A stretch of 64,000 bases of DNA from Burkholderiales bacterium RIFCSPHIGHO2_01_FULL_63_240 (GCA_001770725.1 MERU01000001.1:248001-312000); one strand, 5' to 3'; numbered from the stretch's first letter, positions 33,980 through 44,897 are shown. Numbers and translations are program-made. The notes: generated by a model from the letters alone, not told the origin.

Positions 33980-34179
33980 GCACTTCTCCCTTGCCATTAG
34001 AATTTTTTCAGTTCGGCATCATGAATCATGCAGTTACATGGCGCAAGTGGATGTAACGCGACAAACACCCATTTGCGTGGTCTTCTTCATGCAGCGCAGC
34101 AGATCGCCACACGCACGTTCCCTCGCTACATCGAGCTCAAACAGCGACAATACCGGGTTGCCCCTCACCCGGATCCCCC

Positions 34180-36129
<1,950 letters not shown>

Positions 36130-36141
36130 GCGAGAGCCCGC

Positions 36142-37932
36142 TCAGGCCGCCGACGCCAGCCGCGCGCCCGAGCTCGCGGCCATCGCCTGCATGCACGCGG
36201 CCTCGGGGTCGTCGCACTGGATGACCTCGTCGACCAGCGGCGCCAGCCGGCGCGTGTCGGCGCGCAGCACGCGCTGCTTGACCGAGGCGATCTGCGAAGG
36301 GTGCATCGAGAAGCTGCGCAGCCCCATCGCCAGCAGGAACTCGGTGAAGACCGGGTCGCCCGCCATTTCACCGCACACGCTCACGCCCTTGCCCGCCGCC
36401 CGTGCTTGCGCGATGGTGGTGCGGATCAGCTGCAGCACCGCGGGGTGCCAGGGGTCGTAGAGGTGGGCCACGGCCTCGTCGGCGCGGTCGATGGCCAGGG
36501 TGTACTGGATCAGGTCGTTCGTGCCGATGGAGACGAAGTCGAAATGCCGCAGGAACAGCGGCATGGTCAGGGCCGCGGCCGGCACCTCGATCATGGCGCC
36601 GAGTTCGCACTGCCCGAAGGGCTTGCCCGCGTCGGTCAGCTGACGCTGCACGTGGGCGATGTTCTCCAGCGTCTGGCGGATCTCGCGCTGGCTGGCCAGC
36701 ATCGGGATCAGGATCTTGACCGGGCCGTGCACCGCCGCGCGGTAGAGCGCGCGCAACTGGCGGCGGAACATGCTGGGCTCGGACAGGCTCCAGCGGATGG
36801 CCCGCAGGCCCAGCGCCGGGTTGAGCACCGACTCGTGGCGCAGCTCGGAAGCCGTCAGGCCTTCGAGCGGTTTGTCGGCGCCGATGTCGACGGTGCGGAT
36901 GACCACGGGCAGGCCCTTCATGGCCTCGACCGCGCGCCGGTAGGCGTCGTACTGCTCTTCTTCGTCGGGCAGGTTGCCACCCCGGTTCATGAACAGGAAC
37001 TCGGAGCGGAACAGGCCCACGCCCACGGCGCCGGCTTCCAGTGCCGCAGGGCTGTCCTCGGGCATCTCGATGTTGGCCACCAGCTCCACCCGCTCGCCAT
37101 CGAGCGTGACGGCCGGGGTGTGGCGCAGGCGGGCCAGGCGGCCGCGTTCGAGCTCGGCCTGGCGCTGTCGGAAGCGGTACTCCTCCAGCACGATGGGGGA
37201 CGGGTCCACGATCACCAGCCCGGCATCGCCATCGACGATGATGCGGTCGTCCTGGCGGATCAGGCCGCTGGCCTGGCGCGCGCCCACCACGGCCGGGATG
37301 TCCATGCTGCGCGCCACGATGGCCGTGTGCGAGGTCTTGCCGCCCACGTCGGTGACGAAACCGCAGAACACGCTGCGCTTGAAGCTGGCCATGTCGGCCG
37401 GGGCGATGTCGTTGGCCACCAGGATCAGCGGCTCGTCACCGCCGAAGTCACGCGGCCCGTGGGTCGGCGCCTGCAAACCCGCGGCGGCCACTTCCCGGTC
37501 CATGTTGCGCAGGATGCGCTCGACCACCTGCTCCAGGTCGGCCTTGCGCTCGCGGATGTAGGCGTCGTCCATCTCGTCGAACTGGCGGGCCAGGACTTCG
37601 AGCTGGGCCGACAGGGCCCATTCGGCGTTGTAGTGGCGCTCGCGGATCCAGTCGGCGGCCGCGCCGATCAGGGCCTCGTCCTGCAGCAGCATCTGGTGCA
37701 CGTCGAGGATGGCGGCCAGCTCGGCCGGTGCATCGGCGGGCAGGTCGCGCTTGAGGGTGTCGAACTCGACGGCGACGGTGTCGCGGGCCGAAAGCAGGCG
37801 CGCGATCTCTTCCTCGGTCCGCGCAGGATCGATGAAGACGTGGGGCACGTCGACGCGGCTGGAGGCGACCAGCACCGCGCGACCGATGGCCACACCGCGC
37901 GAGACCGGCAGGCCGAAGATCTGGATGCTCAT
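36142..37932 (-). CDS. ptsI: Phosphoenolpyruvate--protein phosphotransferase (Enzyme I of PTS)
   Basis: Transfers phosphate from PEP to HPr. The 596-residue protein begins MSIQIFGLPVSRGVAIGRA. It has the phospho-histidine motif GGKTSHTAIVARSMDIPAVVG with His202, the PEP-binding region VGLFRSEFLFMNRG, and the C-terminal VSVCGEMAGDP with the catalytic Cys. There is no GAF domain, so it is PtsI and not the nitrogen-type PtsP. In betaproteobacteria it usually follows gshA-gshB, an EIIA(Man) gene and ptsH; here those PTS partners are not in view and ptsI is alone. In such genomes the PTS is often regulatory rather than for sugar transport. Confidence 0.95.
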   Translation of the reverse strand: MSIQIFGLPVSRGVAIGRAVLVASSRVDVPHVFIDPARTEEEIARLLSARDTVAVEFDTLKRDLPADAPAELAAILDVHQMLLQDEALIGAAADWIRERHYNAEWALSAQLEVLARQFDEMDDAYIRERKADLEQVVERILRNMDREVAAAGLQAPTHGPRDFGGDEPLILVANDIAPADMASFKRSVFCGFVTDVGGKTSHTAIVARSMDIPAVVGARQASGLIRQDDRIIVDGDAGLVIVDPSPIVLEEYRFRQRQAELERGRLARLRHTPAVTLDGERVELVANIEMPEDSPAALEAGAVGVGLFRSEFLFMNRGGNLPDEEEQYDAYRRAVEAMKGLPVVIRTVDIGADKPLEGLTASELRHESVLNPALGLRAIRWSLSEPSMFRRQLRALYRAAVHGPVKILIPMLASQREIRQTLENIAHVQRQLTDAGKPFGQCELGAMIEVPAAALTMPLFLRHFDFVSIGTNDLIQYTLAIDRADEAVAHLYDPWHPAVLQLIRTTIAQARAAGKGVSVCGEMAGDPVFTEFLLAMGLRSFSMHPSQIASVKQRVLRADTRRLAPLVDEVIQCDDPEAACMQAMAASSGARLASAA

Positions 37933-38020
37933 GACCCGGATCGTAACAGCCCGTGCCGGCCATGTGGCTCGGGATTTGTGATGCGTGTCAACCCTGGGTG
38001 GCCGGGGCATCCGCCGTCGG

Positions 38021-38064
38021 CGTCATGGCAGCGTCATGCGAGCGTCACGGCAGCGTCACGCACC
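38021..38064 (+). promoter_or_regulatory. Four tandem 11-bp repeats upstream of olsB, Pho-box-like
   Basis: Four direct repeats with an exact 11-bp period: CGTCATGGCAG, CGTCATGCGAG, CGTCACGGCAG, CGTCACGCACC. The period and the core (C/T)GTCA(T/C) resemble PhoB half-sites (CTGTCAT-N4). They read toward olsB and end 70 bp before its ATG. Two overlapping Pho boxes would fit, since ornithine-lipid genes are phosphate-regulated in other bacteria. The repeats are certain; the PhoB assignment is inferred. Confidence 0.6.
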
Positions 38065-38133
38065 CGGCCGAAACTGCCCCGCAGAACGCGATACGGCGAA
38101 ACAGAACCTGGCCCCCCACGAAGGAGACCGACG

Positions 38134-38970
38134 ATGCGAGACCTCCCGCTGCCCACCCTGCCCATCGCAGGCCTGTCCACCCCATCGGCCGACACCCCGG
38201 CCGGCCGGAGGTCACTTCACCCGGGCTCGGCGCGCCAAGGCTTTGAAGTCGTTTGGGCTCGCACTGAGGAAGATGTTCGTGCGGCGCAACGCCTGAGGCA
38301 CGAGGTCTTCGTCGGCGAGATGGGCGCTCGCCTGAGCGTGCCCGCCGGCAGCCCCGAGGGCCACGACATCGACCTGTTCGACCCGTATTGCGAGCACCTG
38401 CTGGTGCGCCTGACCACCGAAGATGGCGAGCCCGGCGAGGTCATCGGCACCTACCGCGTGCTCACCCCCGCCTCGGCCAAGCGCGTGGGCGGCCTCTACA
38501 GCGAAACCGAATTCGACCTCACCCGCCTGCGCGGCCTGCGCAGCAAGATGGTCGAGCTCGGCCGCTCCTGCGTTCACCCCGACCACCGCACCGGCGGCGC
38601 CATCATGGCCCTGTGGGGCGCGCTGGCCGAGTTCATGGTCCGCAACGACCTGGACACCATGATCGGCTGCGCCAGCATCTCCATGCGCGACGGCGGCCAC
38701 GTGGCGGCCTCGCTGTGGGAGCAGCTGCGCCAGACCCACCTGGCCCCGATCGACCTGCAGGTGCGCCCCCGCCTGCCCCTGCCGGTCGAAGAGCTGGACC
38801 GCCACCTGCAGGTCGAGCCACCGGCGCTGATCAAGGGTTACCTGCGCGTCGGCGCCAAGGTGCTGGGCGCGCCCGCCTGGGACCCCGACTTCAACACCGC
38901 CGACCTGCCGCTGCTGATGCGCATCGAAGACCTGCCGGCGCGCTACCGCCGCCACTTCCTGGGTGCCTGA
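38134..38970 (+). CDS. olsB: OlsB-like GNAT acyltransferase (ornithine lipid synthesis)
   Basis: A 278-residue member of the OlsB / hemolysin-like acyltransferase family. This enzyme transfers a 3-hydroxyacyl chain from ACP to the amino group of ornithine, the first step to phosphorus-free ornithine lipids. Visible features are EDVRAAQRLRHEVFVGEMGA, FDPYCEHLLVR, VIGTYRVL, ELGRSCVHPDHRTG and the MIGCASISMRDGG segment. The start at 38134 has a strong AAGGAG ribosome site. An OlsA partner is not in view. Four Pho-box-like repeats upstream fit a phosphate-starvation role. The substrate amine is inferred. Confidence 0.82.
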   Translation: MRDLPLPTLPIAGLSTPSADTPAGRRSLHPGSARQGFEVVWARTEEDVRAAQRLRHEVFVGEMGARLSVPAGSPEGHDIDLFDPYCEHLLVRLTTEDGEPGEVIGTYRVLTPASAKRVGGLYSETEFDLTRLRGLRSKMVELGRSCVHPDHRTGGAIMALWGALAEFMVRNDLDTMIGCASISMRDGGHVAASLWEQLRQTHLAPIDLQVRPRLPLPVEELDRHLQVEPPALIKGYLRVGAKVLGAPAWDPDFNTADLPLLMRIEDLPARYRRHFLGA

Positions 38971-39017
38971 CACCCGGCTGAGCGGACCCGGCCCGCGCTG
39001 CGCATAGACTGCGCGGC

Positions 39018-40409
39018 ATGAACCGACCCGCCCCGGGGCACAGCCTGCCCCTGTCCCAGTTGCTGGGCCGATGCGCCAACGCGGTCGCCGCTGTGCGCAA
39101 AGGCCAGTCTCTCAACGAAGCGCTCGCCGCCACCCCAGCGCCCGAGCGCCCCGGCACCCAGGCCCTGGCCTTCACCGTGATGCGCCGCATGGGCCTGGCC
39201 CAGGCCCTGCGACAAAAGCTCGTGCCCAAGGCCCCCCACCCCTGGGTCGATGCCCTGCTGATCTCGGCCCTGGCCCTGATCGACGAAGGCAGCTACGACC
39301 AGCACACCCTGGTCGACCAGGCCGTGCAGGCCTGCAAGAAAAAGCCCAAGGTCGGTCAGGCCGCCAGCGGCCTCGTCAACGCCGTGCTGCGCCGCTTCCT
39401 GCGTGAGCGCGCCGAGCTGATCGCCTCTCTGGCCGACGACGAAGTCGCCCGCCACAACCACCCCGGTTGGTGGATCCGGCGGCTGAAGAAGGACTGGCCC
39501 GATCACTGGCAGGCCATCCTCGCGGCCGACCAGGCGCAACCGCCGCTGACCCTGCGTGCCAACACGCGCCACGGCAGCGCCGCCGCCTACCGCGAACGCC
39601 TCATTGCCGCCGGCCTGCTGCCCGCCGACGCCCCCGCCATCGAAGCGCCCACGCCCCTGGGCCCCGAGCCCATCGTCCTGCCCCGCGCCGTGCCGGTGGG
39701 CCAACTGCCTGGTTTTGCCGAGGGCGATGCCTCGGTGCAGGACGCCTCCGCCCAATGGGCCGCGCCGCTGCTGCTGCAGGCCGGTGGATCGCCCCTGCCG
39801 GCCGGCGCCCGCATCCTCGACGCCTGTGCCGCCCCGGGAGGCAAGACCGCCCACCTGCTCGAGCTGGGCGACTTCGACGTCACCGCGCTGGACGCCGACC
39901 CCGAGCGACTCCAACGCATCAAGGGCACCCTGGACCGCCTGGGCCTGAAGGCCCGCACCATCGCCGCCGACGCCAGCCGCCCGGCCGACTGGTGGGACGG
40001 CCAGCCCTTCGACGCCATCCTGCTGGACGCCCCCTGCAGCGCCTCGGGCATCGTGCGCCGCCACCCCGACGCGCGCTGGCTGCGCCGCGACACCGACATC
40101 GCCGCCCTCGCCCGCACGCAGGACGCCATCCTCGACGCCCTGTGGCCCCTGCTCAAACCAGGCGGTCACCTGCTGTACTGCACCTGCTCCGTCTTCCGCG
40201 AAGAGGGCGAAGACCGCATCGACGCGTTTTTGCAACGCACGCCCGGCGCCCGGCGCCTGCCCGCGCCCGGCCACATCCTCCCTGTGGTCGAATACCCCGA
40301 GACCCCCGCCCATCGGCCATTGGGACACCCTCGCCAAGGTGCGCCCGTGGTCGATCCCGGCGATGGCTTCTTCCACGCCCTGCTCGCCAGACCCTCACAA
40401 GGTGCCTGA
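39018..40409 (+). CDS. rsmB: 16S rRNA (cytosine-967-C5)-methyltransferase
   Basis: A 463-residue RsmB protein with an N-terminal NusB-like domain (about residues 8-150, ALIDEGSYDQHTLVDQAVQA) and a C-terminal Rossmann methyltransferase. The SAM site is DACAAPGGKTAHLLE. The two catalytic cysteines are in LLDAPCSASGIVRRHPD and LLYCTCSVF. It methylates C967 of 16S rRNA. Its stop overlaps the start of the DUF4390 gene by one base, and the NtrY/NtrX pair follows, a gene order often seen in betaproteobacteria. Confidence 0.94.
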   Translation: MNRPAPGHSLPLSQLLGRCANAVAAVRKGQSLNEALAATPAPERPGTQALAFTVMRRMGLAQALRQKLVPKAPHPWVDALLISALALIDEGSYDQHTLVDQAVQACKKKPKVGQAASGLVNAVLRRFLRERAELIASLADDEVARHNHPGWWIRRLKKDWPDHWQAILAADQAQPPLTLRANTRHGSAAAYRERLIAAGLLPADAPAIEAPTPLGPEPIVLPRAVPVGQLPGFAEGDASVQDASAQWAAPLLLQAGGSPLPAGARILDACAAPGGKTAHLLELGDFDVTALDADPERLQRIKGTLDRLGLKARTIAADASRPADWWDGQPFDAILLDAPCSASGIVRRHPDARWLRRDTDIAALARTQDAILDALWPLLKPGGHLLYCTCSVFREEGEDRIDAFLQRTPGARRLPAPGHILPVVEYPETPAHRPLGHPRQGAPVVDPGDGFFHALLARPSQGA

Positions 40410-41005
40410 TGTCGCCTCTGAGCCGCCGCGACCTGCTCCAGCGAAGCGCCAGCCTGGCGCTGGCTGCTGCATGCCTGACGCCGGCTGCTGCTCGGGCTGA
40501 CACCACCGCCACCCGCAACGTCGCCGAGCTCACCAGCCTGGCCGTCAACCTCGGCGATGAAGGCGTGCTGCTGACCTACAACGTGCGCCTGGAGCTCTCG
40601 CGCGACCTGGAGCAAATGCTGCTGCGCGGCGTCACCCTGGTCTTCGTCGCCGAAGCCGAGGTGCTGCGCGAGCGCTGGTACTGGCTGGACCAGAGCCGAG
40701 GCGAGGCCACCCGCCGCTGGCGCCTGGGCTGGCAACCCCTGACCCGCCGCTGGAAACTCAGCCAGGACGGCCTCAGCCGCCACTTCGTCACCCTGCAGGA
40801 AGCGCTCGACGCCATGCGCCGCACCACGCGCTGGCGCATCGCCGAGCCCATCGCGGCAGGAGAAGAAAGTGAGCACCACGTGGTCTTCCGTTTCCGCCTG
40901 GACACCGAAGAGCTGCCACGCCCGCTGCAGATCGGCCTGGGGCCCCAGTCCGGCTGGGACCTGTCGATCGCGCGGCGCATCAACCTGAGCGCGGCGATGC
41001 GCTGA
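40409..41005 (+). CDS. DUF4390 domain protein, exported
   Basis: A 198-residue protein of unknown function. The N-terminus MSPLSRRDLLQRSASLALAAA has a twin-arginine look and a cleavable signal ending near ARA-D. The mature part shows the DUF4390 pattern: VNLGDEGVLLTYNVRLELSRDLEQML, then WYWLDQSRGEATRRWRLGWQPLTRRWKL-like repeats with LSQDGLSRHF, and FRFRLDTEELPRPLQIG near the end. It overlaps rsmB by one base and precedes the NtrY-like kinase by 25 bp. This rsmB-DUF4390-ntrY-ntrX order is common in Burkholderiales, so a role in sensing or envelope status is possible but unproven. Confidence 0.85.
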   Translation: MSPLSRRDLLQRSASLALAAACLTPAAARADTTATRNVAELTSLAVNLGDEGVLLTYNVRLELSRDLEQMLLRGVTLVFVAEAEVLRERWYWLDQSRGEATRRWRLGWQPLTRRWKLSQDGLSRHFVTLQEALDAMRRTTRWRIAEPIAAGEESEHHVVFRFRLDTEELPRPLQIGLGPQSGWDLSIARRINLSAAMR

Positions 41006-41030
41006 GCGGCACCCGATCGCCGCCTGAACC

Positions 41031-43343
41031 ATGAGCACCATCAAGGCCAACCGCTGGGCGTGGATCCTCGCCGGCACCGCCCTCGCTGGCGGCGGCCTGG
41101 TGCTGGCCTTCCTTCTGGTCATGGCCACGCAAAACAGCGAGCGCCTGGAGCCCTACTTCCAATGGCTGGTCTGGGGCAACCTGGCCGTGGCCGCCGTCCT
41201 GGGGCTGACCATCGCGATCGCGCTCGGGCGCCTGGCCCTGCGCCTGCGCGCACGCAAGTTCGGCAGCCGGCTGCTGCTCAAGCTCGCCGGCATCTTCGGC
41301 CTGGTGGGCCTGCTGCCCGGCCTGCTGATCTACACCGTGTCCTACCAGTTCGTCTCGCGCAGCATCGAGACCTGGTTCGACGTGCGCGTCGAAGGCGCGC
41401 TCGAGGCGGGCCTGAACCTGGGGCGCAGCACGCTGGACACGCTCGCGCAGGACGTGGCGGCCAAAACCCGCACCGCCGCCCTGCGCCTGGCCGAAGAGCC
41501 GCGCACCAGCGCCCAGCCAGGCCTGCTGGAGCTCGAACGCCTGCGCGAACAACTCGGCGCACGCACCGTCTCGGTGGCCAGCGAAAGCGGCCTGGTGGCG
41601 ATGACCGCTGGCGGCAACAGCACCCGCCTGCTGACCACCGAACGCCTGCCAATCACCTGGCGCAGCGACGCCCGCAACCGCGGCGTCTACGCCCAGATCG
41701 AAGGCCTCGAAGACCAGGCCGACGCCACCGGTCCGCCCCGCATCATCGCCGTGGCCTGGATGCCCGATCGCAGCTTCAGCCTGCAGTCCAGCGGGCACTA
41801 CCTGGTCGTCACGCAGCTCATCCCCTCCGAGCTGGTGCGCAACGCGCTGGATGTGCAGAGCGCCTACCAGGAGTACCAGCAACGCGCCCTCGGTCGCGGC
41901 GGCCTGCGCAAGATGTACATCGGCACGCTGACGCTGGCGCTGGTGCTGGCGGTCTTCGGCGCCTTCCTGCTGGCGGCCATCCTCGGGCAGCAGCTGGCGC
42001 GCCCGCTGCTGCTGCTGGCCGAAGGCGTTCAGGAAGTCGCCCGCGGTGACCTGCGCCCCAAGACCATTTTCGCCAGCCGCGACGAACTCGGTGGCCTCAC
42101 ACGCGCCTTCGCGGCCATGACCCAGCAGCTCGCCGACGCCCGCAACCTGGCCGAGCGCAGCGTGCAGGAGCTCGAAAGCGCCCGCGCCCACCTGCAGACC
42201 GTGCTCGACAACCTCAGCGCCGGCGTGATCGTGTTCGACGCGCAAGGCCGCATCGACATGGTCAACCCGGGCGCCACCCGCATCCTCAAGCTACCCATCT
42301 CGGCCTACCGCGGCCGCCCGCTCGCCGACGTCAACGGCCTGCAGGACTTCGCCGCCGCCATCCGCCAGCGCTTCGAGCTCTACGCCAACGACCCGACGCC
42401 CGGCGAGCGCCAGCAATGGCAGGAGTCCTACGAGCTCAGCCTGCCCCACTCACCCGACCCGCTGACCCTGCTGGTGCGCGGCGCCGAGCTCCCGCCCGAC
42501 GAAACCCTCATCGTCTTCGACGACCTCACCGAGGTGGTCTCCGCCCAGCGCGCCGAAGCCTGGGCCGAGGTCGCGCGCCGCGTCGCCCACGAGATCAAGA
42601 ACCCGCTGACGCCGATCCAGCTCTCGGCAGAGCGCCTGGAAATCAAGCTCGCCGACAAGCTCGACGACCCCGGCCGCCAGTTGCTGACCCGCTCGGTCAA
42701 CACCATCGTCACCCAGGTGCAGGCGCTCAAGTCGCTGATCAACGAGTTCCGGGACTATGCGCGGCTGCCCTCGGCCAAGCTGGTGCCTTTGAACCTCAAC
42801 GAGTTGATCAGCGAGGTCATGGCGCTGTATGGCCAGGCGCTCGAGCAGGGCACCCTGTCGCTGGACCTCGCGCCCGACCTGCCAGCCATCCAGGGCGACG
42901 CGGCGCTGCTCAGGCAGGTGGTGCACAACCTGGTGCAAAACGCGCTGGACGCCGCCCACGACCGGACCGCTGAACACGGCCCCGCTCACGTGATCGTGCG
43001 CACCGACACGCCGCGCAACGAAGACGGCAGCATCCGCGCGGTGCGGCTGGCCGTGCGCGACAACGGCCCCGGCTTTCCCGACAAGGTGCTGCGGCGCGCC
43101 TTCGAGCCCTACCTCACCACCAAAGCGAAGGGAACCGGCCTGGGCCTGGCCGTCGTCAAGAAGATCGCCGACGAACACAAGGCCCTGGTGCGCATCCGAA
43201 ACCTGACCGCAAACCCCAGTCAGCCCCCCATTGAAACGGGGGCGCAGGGCAATTCCCCGGGTGCACCCCGCTCGGCGGGGGCACAAGTTTCGCTATCATT
43301 TTCAGTGCTGTCATCCATCCCACACCAAAGTGGGTCACACTAG
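41031..43343 (+). CDS. ntrY: NtrY-like sensor histidine kinase
   Basis: A 770-residue membrane kinase. Three N-terminal helices (about residues 10-30, 44-65, 85-105) are followed by a periplasmic-type domain. A fourth helix lies near 305-330, then a HAMP linker, a PAS domain (LDNLSAGVIVFDAQGRID) and the kinase core. The phospho-accepting His is His520 in VARRVAHEIKNPLTPIQL. The ATPase region has NLVQNALDAA, DNGPGFP and GTGLGLAVVKKI. NtrY kinases respond to nitrogen and redox state. The C-terminal tail of about 40 residues is low-complexity. It is followed 33 bp later by its response regulator. Confidence 0.92.
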   Translation: MSTIKANRWAWILAGTALAGGGLVLAFLLVMATQNSERLEPYFQWLVWGNLAVAAVLGLTIAIALGRLALRLRARKFGSRLLLKLAGIFGLVGLLPGLLIYTVSYQFVSRSIETWFDVRVEGALEAGLNLGRSTLDTLAQDVAAKTRTAALRLAEEPRTSAQPGLLELERLREQLGARTVSVASESGLVAMTAGGNSTRLLTTERLPITWRSDARNRGVYAQIEGLEDQADATGPPRIIAVAWMPDRSFSLQSSGHYLVVTQLIPSELVRNALDVQSAYQEYQQRALGRGGLRKMYIGTLTLALVLAVFGAFLLAAILGQQLARPLLLLAEGVQEVARGDLRPKTIFASRDELGGLTRAFAAMTQQLADARNLAERSVQELESARAHLQTVLDNLSAGVIVFDAQGRIDMVNPGATRILKLPISAYRGRPLADVNGLQDFAAAIRQRFELYANDPTPGERQQWQESYELSLPHSPDPLTLLVRGAELPPDETLIVFDDLTEVVSAQRAEAWAEVARRVAHEIKNPLTPIQLSAERLEIKLADKLDDPGRQLLTRSVNTIVTQVQALKSLINEFRDYARLPSAKLVPLNLNELISEVMALYGQALEQGTLSLDLAPDLPAIQGDAALLRQVVHNLVQNALDAAHDRTAEHGPAHVIVRTDTPRNEDGSIRAVRLAVRDNGPGFPDKVLRRAFEPYLTTKAKGTGLGLAVVKKIADEHKALVRIRNLTANPSQPPIETGAQGNSPGAPRSAGAQVSLSFSVLSSIPHQSGSH

Positions 43344-43376
43344 GGACTGCACCCACACCCGGGTATCAGAAATTAC

Positions 43377-44243
43377 ATGGCCACCATTCTTGTTGTTGAC
43401 GACGAACTGGGCATCCGTGCCCTGCTGTCAGAAATCCTGAGCGACGAAGGTCACTCTGTCGAAGTGGCGGAAAACGCCGCCCAAGCTCGCAGCCTGCGCG
43501 AGCAATGCAAACCCGACCTGGTCCTGCTGGACATCTGGATGCCGGACGTCGACGGCATCACGCTCCTCAAGGAGTGGGGTGCCAACGGTCAGCTCACCAT
43601 GCCCGTCATCATGATGTCGGGCCACGGCACCATCGACACGGCCGTCGAGGCCACCAAGTTCGGTGCGCAGGCCTTCCTGGAAAAACCCATCACGATGCAG
43701 AAGCTGCTGCGCGCGGTGGAGCAAGGCCTGACCAAACCCGCCGCACCGCGTGCGGCCAACGGCGCCGCGCCCCACAACGCGCATCACCACGCCCAGCACC
43801 TGGCCACCACGATGGCTCAGCCGATGCACCTGGCCACGGTCACGCCCATCACCGCCGCCTCGTCCTACAACGGTGGCGGCACGCTGCGCACCGAAATGGC
43901 TCCTGCCCAGCACCTGCATGCCGAAGCCCCGCACGTGGCCTCGGCGGCGCCGGTCGCTTATGGGGCCGCACCGGCTCACCACCATGCTCACGCGCATGCA
44001 CCGGTTTCGCACGGCAATGGCTTGTCCGGCCCGTCGAACGAGCAGCTCTTTCAGCTCGATCGCCCCCTGCGCGAAGCACGCGACGACTTCGAGCGCGCCT
44101 ACTTCGAGTTCCACCTGGCTCGCGAAGGCGGCAGCATGACCCGCGTCGCCGAGAAGACCGGCCTGGAGCGCACTCACCTCTACCGCAAGCTCAAGCAACT
44201 GGGCGTGGATCTCGGACGCAACAAGAAAGCGGCCATGAACTGA
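43377..44243 (+). CDS. ntrX: NtrX-like response regulator lacking the AAA+ domain
   Basis: A 288-residue regulator. The receiver (about 1-120) has Asp8, Asp9, phospho-acceptor Asp52 in LLDIWMPDVDG, and the LEKPI lysine. A Fis-type helix-turn-helix (about 245-285, MTRVAEKTGLERTHLYRKLKQLG) ends the protein. The sigma-54 AAA+ domain expected between them in NtrX is missing; instead there is a linker of about 110 residues rich in His and Ala (HNAHHHAQH, HHHAHAHAP). It therefore cannot activate sigma-54 promoters directly. It is paired with the upstream NtrY-like kinase. Confidence 0.9.
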   Translation: MATILVVDDELGIRALLSEILSDEGHSVEVAENAAQARSLREQCKPDLVLLDIWMPDVDGITLLKEWGANGQLTMPVIMMSGHGTIDTAVEATKFGAQAFLEKPITMQKLLRAVEQGLTKPAAPRAANGAAPHNAHHHAQHLATTMAQPMHLATVTPITAASSYNGGGTLRTEMAPAQHLHAEAPHVASAAPVAYGAAPAHHHAHAHAPVSHGNGLSGPSNEQLFQLDRPLREARDDFERAYFEFHLAREGGSMTRVAEKTGLERTHLYRKLKQLGVDLGRNKKAAMN

Positions 44244-44321
44244 TGGGGCCGAAATGCCTCAAAAAGTGATGTATACTGAGAGTCTTCGCTGATCGCGGCA
44301 ACGCTTTGAGCAAAGACAGAT

Positions 44322-44397
44322 GGCCTGGTAGCTCAGTTGGTAGAGCAGCGGATTGAAAATCCGCGTGTCGGTGGTTCGATTCCGCCCCAGGCCACCA
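44322..44397 (+). tRNA. tRNA-Phe (GAA)
   Basis: A 76-nt cloverleaf including an encoded CCA. The acceptor stem GGCCTGG pairs with CCAGGCC, the D-loop is AGCTCAGTTGGTAGAGC, and the T arm GGTTCGATTCC is present. The anticodon stem GCGGA/TCCGC closes a loop TTGAAAA with anticodon GAA at 44355-44357. A TATACT -10-like element lies at 44272-44277, and a terminator follows at 44405. Confidence 0.98.
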
Positions 44398-44404
44398 AAA
44401 CACG

Positions 44405-44438
44405 AAGCCCTTGAATCCACCGGACTCAAGGGCTTTTC
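44405..44438 (+). terminator. Intrinsic terminator after tRNA-Phe
   Basis: A 10-bp stem aagcccttga / tcaagggctt (44405-44414 and 44426-44435) followed by TTTC. It sits 8 nt after the tRNA and only 15 nt before the ATG of the YkgJ gene, so that gene needs read-through or its own short leader. Confidence 0.85.
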
Positions 44439-44452
44439 TCTTTGGTCGCCCC

Positions 44453-44869
44453 ATGCGCTCTCCGATCAACATCGTCGACGTCGACCGCACCGAAACCTGG
44501 TCCCACTACAAGGCCGGCATGTGCGACACCTGCATGGCCAACTGCTGCACCATGCCGCTGGAGATCAGGCTGCCCGACCTGGTGCGGCTGGAGCTGGTCG
44601 ACCCCTTCGAGGCCGAGCACGAAGACGCCAGGCAGATCGCCAAGCGCCTGGTCAAGGCCGGTGTGATCGAGCGCTTTCATCACAAGTCGGGTGTCTTCAC
44701 CGTCATGCGCCGCGCCGATGGCGACTGCCGGTTCCTGGACGCGAAGACCCGCCGCTGCACGGTCTACGACAAGCGCCCGAACACCTGCCGCAAGCACCCC
44801 CAGGTCGGGCCGCGCCCTGGCTACTGCCCGCATGGCCGCCGCGACGACGCGCGTGCCCCGCTGCGGTAA
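44453..44869 (+). CDS. YkgJ family cysteine cluster protein
   Basis: A 138-residue protein with the YkgJ (UPF0153) cysteine pattern thought to bind zinc or iron: CDTCMANCC at about 23-31, CRF near 88, CTVYDKRPNTCRKHP after it, and a final CPHG. The ATG at 44453 was chosen; a TTG start at 44411 would lie inside the tRNA terminator. No ribosome site is evident, so translation could be leaderless. Function is unknown. A polysaccharide deacetylase gene follows 28 bp later. Confidence 0.8.
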   Translation: MRSPINIVDVDRTETWSHYKAGMCDTCMANCCTMPLEIRLPDLVRLELVDPFEAEHEDARQIAKRLVKAGVIERFHHKSGVFTVMRRADGDCRFLDAKTRRCTVYDKRPNTCRKHPQVGPRPGYCPHGRRDDARAPLR

Positions 44870-44897
44870 AGTCCGCCTCTGCACGAAACGCCGACCG

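Noticed and set aside
29323-34179. The AT-richer region as a mobile element or prophage fragment
   Set aside because: No integrase, transposase, terminal inverted repeats, tRNA end or phage gene was seen. Composition alone is not enough to claim a mobile element.
36301-38970. An 889-codon plus-strand frame ending in olsB
   Set aside because: Only the last 278 codons, after a clear ribosome site, look like protein; the rest is the reverse of ptsI.
44411-44452. TTG start for the YkgJ gene, 14 codons upstream
   Set aside because: It would place the first codons inside the tRNA-Phe terminator stem, with no ribosome site; the ATG at 44453 matches the family length.
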